Origin: GCA-2718845 sp913041905
GTDB taxonomy: Bacteria; Pseudomonadota; Gammaproteobacteria; GCA-002705445; GCA-002716945
Assembly (NCBI GenBank): GCA_913041905.1
Contig: CAJWJQ010000029.1
Location: forward strand, 1 to 14,499
Length of the DNA: 14,499 nt
Reading direction: 5' to 3'
A program made the translations under genes and the position numbers. Shown piece by piece: positions 1 to 7,154 of the stretch. How positions within the stretch are numbered: the first letter of the stretch is position 1; the number at the start of each line of letters is the position of its first letter. A model generated the notes under the pieces. That model searched no databases and had not been told where the DNA came from. It saw nothing but the letters and a program-made list of their open reading frames with translations.

Positions 1-150
1 TTCTTCTTTAGCTGGTTCTTCAGCTTTTACTTCTTCTTTAGCTGGTTCTTCAGCTGGTGCTTCAGGTGTAGCTGGTTCTTCAGCTTTTACTTCTTCTTTA
101 GCTGGTTCTTCAGCTTTTACTTCTTCTTTAGCTGGTTCTTCAGCTTTTAC
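1..150 (-). repeat. In-frame 30-bp tandem repeat in the rpsP 3' region
   Basis: Five consecutive 30-bp units fill 1-30, 31-60, 61-90, 91-120 and 121-150. Units 1-30, 91-120 and 121-150 are identical base for base. Unit 31-60 differs at three clustered bases and unit 61-90 at four. Each unit encodes ten residues (VKAEEPAKEE, or variants with ATPE or APAE). The array begins at residue 108 of S16 and continues beyond the left edge, so the copy number is unknown. Identity at synonymous positions points to recent duplication or gene conversion rather than selection on the protein alone. Confidence 0.95.
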
Positions 151-471
151 TTCTTCTTTTTTAGCAAATCTTTTTTTCTTTAACTTTTCAAGCTGGCTTA
201 ATTTTATTTTCTCTCTATTTTTTAAATTATCTTTATCTTGAGAATATTCTTTAAGGTATTTCACTCTATCACTTATTTGAGCTCCCTTAGAAACCCAATA
301 GTCTAGTCTTTCTAAATCTAAGTTTATTCTATCATCTGTCTCAAGATTTGGGTCATAGCTACCTATTCTTTCTAAACATCTACCATCTCGACGCTGCCTT
401 TTATCCATTACAACTATATGATAGTAGGGCTTTTTTTTAGCTCCACCTCTTGATAATCTAATTCTCACCAT
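1..471 (-). CDS. rpsP: 30S ribosomal protein S16 with repetitive C-terminal tail (3' end outside window)
   Basis: S16 is an assembly protein of the 30S ribosomal subunit. Reading the minus strand from ATG at 471 gives 157 codons with no stop before the window edge. Residues 1 to about 80 are a canonical S16 core: it begins MVRIRLSRGGAKKKPYY and contains a GRCLERIGSYDP segment and an LDYWVSKGAQISDRV segment. E. coli S16 has 82 residues, so this protein is at least 75 longer. Residues 81-107 are a highly charged, Lys-rich linker. From residue 108 the chain becomes 10-residue repeats of the type VKAEEPAKEE, still in progress at the edge. The start is supported by an AAGGAG ribosome binding site at 489-484 and a promoter just upstream. 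In E. coli ffh precedes rpsP; here rpsP is the first gene and faces ypjD instead. The core call is very secure; the length and role of the tail are unknown. Confidence 0.95.
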   Translation of the reverse strand, partial: MVRIRLSRGGAKKKPYYHIVVMDKRQRRDGRCLERIGSYDPNLETDDRINLDLERLDYWVSKGAQISDRVKYLKEYSQDKDNLKNREKIKLSQLEKLKKKRFAKKEEVKAEEPAKEEVKAEEPAKEEVKAEEPATPEAPAEEPAKEEVKAEEPAKEE

Positions 472-688
472 ACTTTAATTACTCTCCTTAGTTGGAAAAC
501 AGCTAATTATATCACTAGTTAAACTTTCTAGTTAGTAATTTTCCCATCAAAAAGGATTTTTATTGAATATCTTGCTATTTTTACCAAGAAAATTTGCTAT
601 TATCATAATAAATAAACAAAAACTAATGGAAGTTATATCTAAAATCTAGGAATGGATTATATTATCACGGGAAACCTGTAATTTAAAA
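472..688. other. Divergent intergenic region between rpsP and ypjD
   Basis: This 217-bp region is the longest non-coding stretch in the window. It holds the rpsP promoter and ribosome binding site on the minus strand. For ypjD on the plus strand I see only weak candidates: TTGCTA at 572-577, followed 17 bp later by TGCTAT at 595-600. A short imperfect hairpin (ACGGG-AAA-CCTGT, about 667-679) lies 9 bp before the ypjD start and is too weak to call a regulator. I see no ORF, structured RNA or strong terminator here. Confidence 0.6.
484..514 (-). promoter_or_regulatory. Extended -10 promoter and ribosome binding site of rpsP
   Basis: On the minus strand a perfect TATAAT lies at 511-506, preceded by TG at 514-513, giving the extended -10 form TGNTATAAT. 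No good -35 box sits 17 bp upstream, which is normal for extended -10 promoters. Transcription would start near 499, leaving a leader of about 28 nt. That leader contains AAGGAG at 489-484, 12 nt before the rpsP ATG. This is inferred from sequence only. Confidence 0.55.
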
Positions 689-1465
689 ATGGAACTATTG
701 GCCTCTCTATCAATAACTGGTTATATTTTATCAACGTTAAGTATAAAAAATATGCTTATGCAATTTAATCAAAAATTTACACAAACATTATTTTGCATAG
801 TTTTGTTATTAAGCATCATTCTAACAAGCATATATGCGTATGATCTTGCCTCATCTCATTCTATGAAGATAAATTTTACAATAGCTTTACTAGTAACCTC
901 CCTTATTCTGAACTATCTATTCTTTTTGTTTATGTTTACAAAGCCTATAAAACACTTAGGTGTAATTCTTTTCCCATTAACTATAGGTTCTATTTTACTT
1001 ACACTGTTTTTTAATTTTGAAAAAGAGCAAATAAAAATAGATAATAGTTTAATTCTACATATAGTTGTCTCAATTGTATCTTATGGTTTTCTTGGTCTTG
1101 CGGCCATACAAGCTATTCTTTTAAAACATCAAGAATATAAATTAAAGAATATTCAAAATTCATCTCTAAATAATATTCTTCCATCCATAGAGAAAATGGA
1201 AAAAGTTATGTTTGAACTTATAATACTTGGATTTATACTGCTTACACTTTCACTTTTAAGCGGCTCTCCCTTTGTTATATTAGATGGCAATCAAAACTTA
1301 TTACAAAAAATAACTTTCTCTATTATTGCATGGGTAACGTATTCTTATCTTCTTTTCAAAAAATTTTCTTCTGGCGTAAGAGGTAAGCAAGCTACAAATT
1401 TAGCTCTTGGTGGTATGATATTTTTATTTATAGCATATCTTGGAACAAAGATATTTTTTATGTAA
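689..1465 (+). CDS. ypjD: YpjD/CcsA-like inner-membrane cytochrome c assembly family protein
   Basis: The 258-residue product has about eight hydrophobic segments and the overall plan of the YpjD branch of the CcsA/CcmC family (E. coli YpjD is about the same length). Family signatures are the LHIVVSIVSYGFLGLAAIQA stretch with His124, the LTLSLLSGSPF stretch (185-195), the SIIAW helix (211-215) and the SSGVRGKQA loop (227-235). CcsA relatives handle haem during cytochrome c maturation; the role of the YpjD branch itself is not firmly established. As I recall the family, His is usual just before the SIIAW helix (HKT...); here the corresponding residue is Gln206. The start gives the expected N-terminus, but no clear ribosome binding site precedes it. 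The next gene, 25 bp downstream, is a CorB homologue, the same pairing as in E. coli. Family call secure, function uncertain. Confidence 0.85.
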   Translation: MELLASLSITGYILSTLSIKNMLMQFNQKFTQTLFCIVLLLSIILTSIYAYDLASSHSMKINFTIALLVTSLILNYLFFLFMFTKPIKHLGVILFPLTIGSILLTLFFNFEKEQIKIDNSLILHIVVSIVSYGFLGLAAIQAILLKHQEYKLKNIQNSSLNNILPSIEKMEKVMFELIILGFILLTLSLLSGSPFVILDGNQNLLQKITFSIIAWVTYSYLLFKKFSSGVRGKQATNLALGGMIFLFIAYLGTKIFFM

Positions 1466-1490
1466 CACTTAATGAATATAGATTTTAGTA

Positions 1491-2738
1491 ATGATAAATT
1501 TTGATTTAGAAAGCTTGTTTTTTGTATTGTTTATACTCCTATTGTTATCGGCTTTTTTTTCGGGAGCAGAAACATCTCTCATGAGTGTTAATCGTTATAA
1601 GCTCAAGCATAAGCATAAGCTTGGAGATAGTTCTGCAAATAAAGTTAATTTCTTAGTTACAAATCCTGAGAAAACATTGGGGTTAATCCTTCTTTTAAAT
1701 AATTTTGTCAATATACTTGCTTCTGCAATTAGCACGCTAATAGCAATAAAAATTTATGGTGAAGCAGGAGTGGCAATTTCAGTAGTTGTACTCACGATTA
1801 TAATACTAATATTTGCTGAGGTAACACCAAAAACATTTGCGGCACTTTATGCTGATAAGATTGCATATCCTGTTTCGTTGCTGCTTTATCCTCTTATGAA
1901 AATTTTTTATCCGATCGTAATTCTGATAAATTTTATATCAAAAATTATTCTAAGGATGTTTGGCATTAAAACAGAAAAAATTAATCAAGAATTATTAACA
2001 AAAGATGAAATAAAATTAATTGTGAAGGAGTCTAGTCACAGAATACCAAAAAATCATGAAGATATGATAGTGAATATGATTGATCTAGAAAAAGTAAAAG
2101 TTGAAGATGCCATGATACCTAGAAACGAACTCGTTGCAGTAGATATTGAAGATGATCTTAGAAAAATATCTAAAAAAATATTAAATTGCAAACATACTAG
2201 AATACCTATTTATAAAAAAGAGTTAAATAAACTTCTAGGGTTCTTACATAAAAGAAAAGTGATTGATATATTGGTTGAAAATAAAATGACTAAAGAGAAT
2301 ATATTAGAACAAATCAGCCCACCCTATTTTATACCCGAAGATACTTCATTAACTAGCCAACTTATAAACTTCAAAAAACAAAAAAAAAGAATAGGGTTTG
2401 TTGTAGATGAATATGGTGATGTCAAAGGAGTGGTAACTCTTGATGATATACTTGAAGAAATCGTTGGAGACTTTGATGAAAATGCCAAAAATGATGGCAT
2501 TATTAAAATAAATTCACAAACATACATTATTGATGGAACTATACAAATAAGGGAAATAAATAAATCTCTAGACTGGGAAATTCCTGAAACAGCTGCAAAA
2601 ACAATTAATGGCTATATTCTTGAATGTCTTGAAAACATTCCAACACAAGGAGAAACCTTCGACAGCGAAGGTTATTTATTTGAAATAGTGGAAATATCAA
2701 ATAATTTTGTAAAGAATGTAAAGGTAACAAAAAAATAG
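1491..2738 (+). CDS. corB: CorB/HlyC-type CNNM transporter with CBS pair
   Basis: This is a 415-residue membrane protein of the DUF21/CNNM family, which includes E. coli YfjD and Salmonella CorB. Members are linked to magnesium or cobalt transport or its regulation in the inner membrane. The N-terminal CNNM domain (about 5-160) has the FFSGAETSLMSVNRYKLKH signature (22-40), several transmembrane helices and AEVTPKT (109-115). Two CBS domains follow: the first starts around DAMIPRNELVAVD (206-218), and the second includes VDEYGDVKGVVTLDDILEE (305-323). A CorC/HlyC C-terminal domain occupies about 335-415. All parts are present and full length. It lies between ypjD and xseB (12-bp gap to xseB) and may be cotranscribed with them. 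The ion transported cannot be read from sequence. Confidence 0.9.
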   Translation: MINFDLESLFFVLFILLLLSAFFSGAETSLMSVNRYKLKHKHKLGDSSANKVNFLVTNPEKTLGLILLLNNFVNILASAISTLIAIKIYGEAGVAISVVVLTIIILIFAEVTPKTFAALYADKIAYPVSLLLYPLMKIFYPIVILINFISKIILRMFGIKTEKINQELLTKDEIKLIVKESSHRIPKNHEDMIVNMIDLEKVKVEDAMIPRNELVAVDIEDDLRKISKKILNCKHTRIPIYKKELNKLLGFLHKRKVIDILVENKMTKENILEQISPPYFIPEDTSLTSQLINFKKQKKRIGFVVDEYGDVKGVVTLDDILEEIVGDFDENAKNDGIIKINSQTYIIDGTIQIREINKSLDWEIPETAAKTINGYILECLENIPTQGETFDSEGYLFEIVEISNNFVKNVKVTKK

Positions 2739-2750
2739 TATTATATTGTT

Positions 2751-2951
2751 ATGAGCAAGAAAGTTAAAAATAATCTATCTACTTTTGAAGATGATCTTAA
2801 AATGATGCAGAAAATCTTAGAAGATATTGAGTCTAAAGATCTTAGTTTAGATGAAATGATAATGAAATACCAAAAAGGTATAGAGTTGTCTAAAAAATGT
2901 CAAAAGACATTAGAAGAAGCTGAACAAAAAATAAAACAAATAACGAAGTAA
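2751..2951 (+). CDS. xseB: Exodeoxyribonuclease VII small subunit
   Basis: XseB pairs with XseA to form exonuclease VII, which degrades single-stranded DNA in the cytoplasm. The 66-residue product has the family pattern: TFEDDLKMMQKILEDIES (residues 11-28), the SLDEMIMKYQKGIELSKKC helix and a coiled C-terminal helix (TLEEAEQKIKQI). The length is normal (E. coli XseB has 80 residues). The dxs start follows after only 5 bp, so the two are almost certainly cotranscribed. In E. coli, ispA lies between xseB and dxs; here it is absent. Confidence 0.92.
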   Translation: MSKKVKNNLSTFEDDLKMMQKILEDIESKDLSLDEMIMKYQKGIELSKKCQKTLEEAEQKIKQITK

Positions 2952-2956
2952 TTAAA

Positions 2957-4840
2957 ATGGATTATACATTATTAGATAAAATTATTTATCCGTCAGACCT
3001 TAAAAAGCTTGATTATGGCCAATTACAAACATTAGCAAAAGAATTAAGAGAGTTTCTTATAGAATCTGTATCAAAAACAGGAGGTCATCTCGCTGCGGGG
3101 TTAGGTACAGTAGAATTAACGATAGCTCTACACTATATTTTTAACACTCCTGAAGACAAGCTTGTATGGGATATTGGACACCAATGTTATCCACATAAAA
3201 TATTAACTGGTAGAAAAGAGTTTATGTCATCATTAAGAAAAAAAAATGGTCTCTCAGGTTTTTTAAAAAGAGACGAAAGCGAATACGATGCTTTTGGAGC
3301 TGGTCATTCTAGCACCTCAATAAGTGCTGCAATTGGTTATGAAGTTTCTTCAAAAATAAATAATATAGATAATAAAGTTGTAGCCATAATTGGTGATGGA
3401 GGATTAACTGCTGGTATGGCATTCGAAGCATTAAGTCATGCTGGGGATATTAAATCAAATATTTTAGTAATTATAAATGATAATGAAATGTCAATCTCGC
3501 CAAATGTTGGTGCTATGCATAAATATTTAACAAGAATGCTAACAAGCAAAACATTTTCGTCAATAAAGAAAAGCGGGGAGAAAGTTTTAGGTAAAATACA
3601 AACAATTAAAGATATTGCTAAAAAATTTGAAGGGCAAGCTAAAAGTTTAATAACGCCTGGTTTATTATTTGAAGAATTAGGGTTTAGATATTATGGTCCC
3701 GTGGATGGGCATGATGTACTAAATTTGGTAGATATTTTAAAAAATTTACGAGATAAGTCTGGTCCTAAAATACTTCATATTCTTACAAAAAAAGGCAAAG
3801 GTTATAAGTTAGCAGAACAAAACCCTATAACATTTCATGGCGTAACACCCTTTAACGCAAAAACAGGTATTTCTGAAAGTAAAAAGGTTTTAAATAAACT
3901 TACATATACACAAATATTTAGTAAATGGATAGATGAAATGGCAATGAAAAATAAGAAACTTGTGGCAATTACACCTGCAATGAGAGAAGGGTCTGGGCTT
4001 GTAGAATTTGAGAAGAAATATCCTGAAAGATATTTTGATGTTGGTATTGCTGAACAACACGCAATAACATTTGCTTGCGGTTTATCATGCGGAGGGATTA
4101 AGCCAATAGTTGCTATTTATTCAACCTTTCTGCAGAGAGCTTATGATCAAGTAATTCACGATGTGGTTGTACAAGATTTAGATATTCTATTGGCAATAGA
4201 TAGAGCTGGTATAGTAGGAGCAGATGGTGAAACACACCAAGGTATTTATGATTTATCTTTTCTTAGGATACTTCCAAAAGTAGTTATTATGACACCTTCA
4301 GATGAACAAGAAATGTGCAATATGTTAACAACTGGGTTTAATCACAAAGGTCTTGCTGCCGTAAGATATCCAAGAGGTTATACATTGGGCTTAGATTTTA
4401 ACTTAAATATTAATGAAGAAATTAAAATCGGTGAAAGTAGAATGATTAGAAAGGGTGATAAGATAGCATATCTTGTATTCGGGACATTATTAAATACTAT
4501 CCTTCAAGTAGCAAATAAAAATAATGCTACTGTGGTTGATATGAGGTTTGTCAAACCTATTGATGAAAAAATGATAATTAATATATGTTCGAATTATGAG
4601 TATATTTTCACTATTGAAGATAATGTTGTATTAGGCGGTGCTGGATCTGCTGTGAATGAAGTAATTTTAAAATATGGTTTTAATGTAAAAGTTAAAAATA
4701 TAGGAATTCCAGATAAAACAATTCCTCATGGTAATCAAAATGATATTTTGGAAGAAATAGGGTTAGATTATAATGGTATAATTAATACTACTAATGATTA
4801 TATTGATTATTTAACAGAAACTAATAAAGAAGCCACATAG
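2957..4840 (+). CDS. dxs: 1-deoxy-D-xylulose-5-phosphate synthase
   Basis: DXS condenses pyruvate with glyceraldehyde 3-phosphate, using thiamine diphosphate, in the first step of the MEP isoprenoid pathway; its product also feeds thiamine and pyridoxal synthesis. The 627-residue length matches the family (E. coli 620). Visible motifs are GGHLAAGLGTVEL (42-54, with catalytic His44), WDIGHQCYPHKILTGR (71-86), GAGHSS (114-119), the thiamine diphosphate-binding GDGGLTAG (146-153) leading to the Asn-containing IINDNEMSISPN (172-183), and GIAEQHA (363-369, with catalytic Glu366). A transketolase C-terminal domain closes the protein. It starts 5 bp after xseB without a clear ribosome binding site, so translational coupling is likely. 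Its TAG stop is followed within a few bases by two further TAG triplets ahead of queD. Confidence 0.97.
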   Translation: MDYTLLDKIIYPSDLKKLDYGQLQTLAKELREFLIESVSKTGGHLAAGLGTVELTIALHYIFNTPEDKLVWDIGHQCYPHKILTGRKEFMSSLRKKNGLSGFLKRDESEYDAFGAGHSSTSISAAIGYEVSSKINNIDNKVVAIIGDGGLTAGMAFEALSHAGDIKSNILVIINDNEMSISPNVGAMHKYLTRMLTSKTFSSIKKSGEKVLGKIQTIKDIAKKFEGQAKSLITPGLLFEELGFRYYGPVDGHDVLNLVDILKNLRDKSGPKILHILTKKGKGYKLAEQNPITFHGVTPFNAKTGISESKKVLNKLTYTQIFSKWIDEMAMKNKKLVAITPAMREGSGLVEFEKKYPERYFDVGIAEQHAITFACGLSCGGIKPIVAIYSTFLQRAYDQVIHDVVVQDLDILLAIDRAGIVGADGETHQGIYDLSFLRILPKVVIMTPSDEQEMCNMLTTGFNHKGLAAVRYPRGYTLGLDFNLNINEEIKIGESRMIRKGDKIAYLVFGTLLNTILQVANKNNATVVDMRFVKPIDEKMIINICSNYEYIFTIEDNVVLGGAGSAVNEVILKYGFNVKVKNIGIPDKTIPHGNQNDILEEIGLDYNGIINTTNDYIDYLTETNKEAT

Positions 4841-4842
4841 CT

Positions 4843-4848
4843 AGGAAT
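4843..4848 (+). promoter_or_regulatory. Ribosome binding site supporting an ATT start for queD
   Basis: AGGAAT at 4843-4848 lies just behind the dxs stop, and its AGGA (4843-4846) is 7 nt before the ATT at 4854, a normal Shine-Dalgarno distance. Most neighbouring genes have no recognisable site, so its presence here helps to locate the queD start. Confidence 0.5.
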
Positions 4849-4853
4849 AGGAA

Positions 4854-5222
4854 ATTTATACTTTAACAACTTTTGTAGAGTTCTCATCAGCTCATGTTTT
4901 AAATGGCCATAAAGGTCCTTGTAAGCAAATGCATGGACATAATTGGAAGGTTGAAGTTGAAGTTTGCGGAAATAAACTTGATAATATTGGTATGATTATA
5001 GATTTTAAAGAAATAAAAAAATTAACTAACAATATAGTGAGTAAACTAGATCATCAATTTTTAAATGATTTAAAACCGTTTAAAAAAATGAACCCCACTG
5101 CCGAAAATATAGCAAAATATTTATATTGTGAGCTTTCAAAAATATTGGTTAAAAAAGATATTGTTATAAAATCAATAAAATTATGGGAGAATGATAGGTC
5201 TGCAGTGACATATTCGGAATAA
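4854..5222 (+). CDS. queD: 6-carboxy-5,6,7,8-tetrahydropterin synthase (apparent ATT start)
   Basis: QueD converts 7,8-dihydroneopterin triphosphate to 6-carboxytetrahydropterin in queuosine and 7-deazaguanine synthesis. Numbered from ATT at 4854, the protein has 122 residues (E. coli QueD 121). It has the SSAH zinc ligand His14, the CKQMHGH motif with catalytic Cys23 and zinc ligands His27 and His29, the LDHQFLND catalytic segment, and KLWEN near the C-terminus. The spacing CxxxHGH favours QueD over the folate-type PTPS-III variants. The start is odd. The frame is closed upstream by TAG at 4848 and 4842, and the first ATG (4929) would delete Cys23 and His14. ATT at 4854, 7 nt after AGGA, is the only start that gives a full enzyme. 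A single-base sequencing error or mutation from ATG would look the same. folE2 follows after 5 bp and makes the substrate. Confidence 0.88.
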   Translation: MYTLTTFVEFSSAHVLNGHKGPCKQMHGHNWKVEVEVCGNKLDNIGMIIDFKEIKKLTNNIVSKLDHQFLNDLKPFKKMNPTAENIAKYLYCELSKILVKKDIVIKSIKLWENDRSAVTYSE

Positions 5223-5227
5223 CTATA

Positions 5228-6049
5228 ATGGCTACTAACAAAAAAATTATTAATGAGATTGAAAAAAATAATGCATTACCAGACACTCAAGGGTTAGCTG
5301 ATACTAGAAATCTGCCAATTAATAAAGTAGGGATAAAAGATATATTGCACCCCATGATTATTAAACAAAGGTGTGGAAAAAAACAAACAACAGTGGCTAA
5401 TTTTAATATGTATGTAAATCTTCCTCATAATTTAAAGGGTACTCATATGTCTAGATTTGTTCATATACTTAATAGCCATGAAGATTATATAACGGTAGAA
5501 ATTTTTAAGAGAATGATTGGAGAAATGCTTATTCTGTTGGAAGCAGAATCTGGACATGTAGAAATGTCATTTCCTTATTTTATAAAAAAAACGGCTCCAG
5601 TTTCTAAAGTGCAAAGTCTTTTAGATTATAACGTTTCATTAATAGGGGAAGTTAAAAAAAATGAATCTAATTTAAAAGTTAAGGTAACTATACCAGTAAC
5701 TAGTTTATGCCCATGTTCAAAAAAAATTTCTGATTATGGCGCTCATAATCAAAGATCTCATGTAACAGTCACTGTTGCAGTAAAGGAATTTATTTGGATA
5801 GAAGAAATTATTGATATAGTTGAAAAAGAGGCGTCTTCAGAGTTGTATGCTTTACTCAAAAGACCTGACGAAAAATTTGTTACAGAAAAAGCATACGATA
5901 ATCCAAAGTTTGTAGAAGATATGGTTCGAGATATCGCATCACATTTCAATAATGATGATCGTATTTCTGAATATATTGTAGAATCAGAAAATTTTGAATC
6001 GATACATAATCATTCAGCATATGCACAAATTCATCAGATAAAAGAATAA
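5228..6049 (+). CDS. folE2: GTP cyclohydrolase FolE2 (type IB)
   Basis: FolE2 converts GTP to 7,8-dihydroneopterin triphosphate, the entry compound for folate and for the queuosine pathway through QueD. It is structurally distinct from FolE and can use metals other than zinc. The 273-residue product contains the hallmark SLCPCSKKISDYGAHNQRS segment (159-177), with nucleophile Cys161 and metal ligand His173, plus LEAESGHVEMSFPYFIKK (104-121), KRPDEKFVTEKAYDNP (211-226) and a C-terminal NHSAYA (261-266) with a conserved His. The first ATG gives a normal N-terminus, with GGAA at the queD end as a possible ribosome binding site. queD and folE2 form a two-gene substrate-product unit. No folE is present in the window. 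The gene ends 4 bp from the convergent end of bamC. Confidence 0.96.
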   Translation: MATNKKIINEIEKNNALPDTQGLADTRNLPINKVGIKDILHPMIIKQRCGKKQTTVANFNMYVNLPHNLKGTHMSRFVHILNSHEDYITVEIFKRMIGEMLILLEAESGHVEMSFPYFIKKTAPVSKVQSLLDYNVSLIGEVKKNESNLKVKVTIPVTSLCPCSKKISDYGAHNQRSHVTVTVAVKEFIWIEEIIDIVEKEASSELYALLKRPDEKFVTEKAYDNPKFVEDMVRDIASHFNNDDRISEYIVESENFESIHNHSAYAQIHQIKE

Positions 6050-6053
6050 TCTG

Positions 6054-7154
6054 TTATCTAAACTCTGTATATAACGCTCTTATAACTTCTTGACTGGCAA
6101 CATTAGAAAAATCTGTAAAGTTATCATCTTGTACTTCTATATATGTTCCGTCTTGATTAGATGATAATACAAGACTGAAAGTTTCCATATCTGATGATGA
6201 ACTCCAAAATGCTAGGTTATCAAAAAAAGATTCTTCCTTAGGTTCAGAAACTTCTGTGGCAGATAGTTTTATAACTCCATCACCCTCCTTGGCGCTTAAA
6301 ATTCTAATGCCTATAGTTTCTAAAGATTTAATTGTTTGTGGCCAAACTCTTTCATAAATATCTGCAATAAACAATGTATGTATTCCATATTCATCTATAT
6401 TTAGACTGGCGCGATTTCTTGCTCCTGTTGATTTAACAACTGTGTATCCTTTAGACTTAGCTTCATCTCCACCTAAGTAAATAAATAATCTAGAAATCAT
6501 CTCGCTTTCAATTTCTGGGTCTCTGGGTCTATTCTGCCATCTAAACTCAGAATCTCCATCAGACATATATTCTTTGCCATAATGGGTTATTAAGATATCG
6601 ATAGATTCATCCTTTAGTAAAAGGCGGGTTTTAAAACTATCTCTAGTCTCTGGTGCAACCAATAGCGGCACATATCTTCCAACATATTTTTGTATAGTTC
6701 CAAGTTGTGCCTCGCTAAGGTTTTCAAGAAAGACAGTTTTCATGATGCCTAAGGTATAATCTTTTTGGTTTAACTTAAAACCTTCAGATTGCCAAAATCT
6801 ATTTATACTTTCCCAAATAAGTTTCTTGTCAGTGTTTTTAATAATAAGAAAAGAATCTCTGCCTTGCTTAACTATTTTAATACCATCTAACTTTGTATCT
6901 ATTGTGAAAATTTCTATTCCTTTTTTTCCAGCATATTCTGGTATTTCTAAAATGTCAGTGGTGTGTGGGTTTATTAAATCTGGGGGTACTTCTAAATCAA
7001 ACTGAGTGTCTTCGTAAGATGTATTTCTTTTATATACCACTACCTCTTCTCTTTCATCAGATGTAATATTTGCAATATATTCACCAAACGATGAGCAGCC
7101 TATGAGAAAGAGGCATAAAAAGAAAATTGTATATTTTATAAATTTTAAATTCAT
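6054..7154 (-). CDS. bamC: Outer-membrane assembly lipoprotein BamC
   Basis: BamC is a lipoprotein subunit of the BAM complex, which inserts beta-barrel proteins into the outer membrane. The 366-residue product starts with a lipoprotein signal: charged MNLKFIK, a hydrophobic core and the lipobox LIGC, with lipidated Cys20. The early unstructured segment contains LEVPPDLINP, the typical BamC region that contacts BamD. Two helix-grip-like domains follow; WESINRFWQSEGF lies in the first. E. coli BamC has 344 residues, so the length is normal. The start overlaps the dapA stop by 4 bp (ATGA), and the dapA-bamC order is that of E. coli. It is the last gene of the perM-dapA-bamC transcript, and no hairpin terminator is visible in the 4 bp separating it from folE2. 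Confidence 0.88.
   Translation of the reverse strand: MNLKFIKYTIFFLCLFLIGCSSFGEYIANITSDEREEVVVYKRNTSYEDTQFDLEVPPDLINPHTTDILEIPEYAGKKGIEIFTIDTKLDGIKIVKQGRDSFLIIKNTDKKLIWESINRFWQSEGFKLNQKDYTLGIMKTVFLENLSEAQLGTIQKYVGRYVPLLVAPETRDSFKTRLLLKDESIDILITHYGKEYMSDGDSEFRWQNRPRDPEIESEMISRLFIYLGGDEAKSKGYTVVKSTGARNRASLNIDEYGIHTLFIADIYERVWPQTIKSLETIGIRILSAKEGDGVIKLSATEVSEPKEESFFDNLAFWSSSSDMETFSLVLSSNQDGTYIEVQDDNFTDFSNVASQEVIRALYTEFR

Noticed and set aside
1..150. Regular 30-bp repeats as a possible CRISPR array
   Set aside because: The units are directly adjacent with no spacers and lie in frame within rpsP, so they are a coding tandem repeat.
667..679. Short hairpin just before ypjD as a riboswitch or attenuator
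   Set aside because: It has only five base pairs including a G-U, with a three-base loop; this is too weak and isolated to support a regulatory call.
1606..1620. Repeated AAGCAT units in corB
   Set aside because: Only two to three copies encoding Lys-His within the conserved N-terminal domain; this is ordinary coding sequence.
2324..2527. Minus-strand frame inside corB
   Set aside because: It is antisense to conserved CBS-domain sequence, has low-complexity Ser-rich content, and resembles nothing I recognise.
4929..5222. ATG at 4929 as the queD start
   Set aside because: It would give a 97-residue protein lacking the catalytic Cys and one zinc-binding His, although both are clearly encoded just upstream in the same frame.
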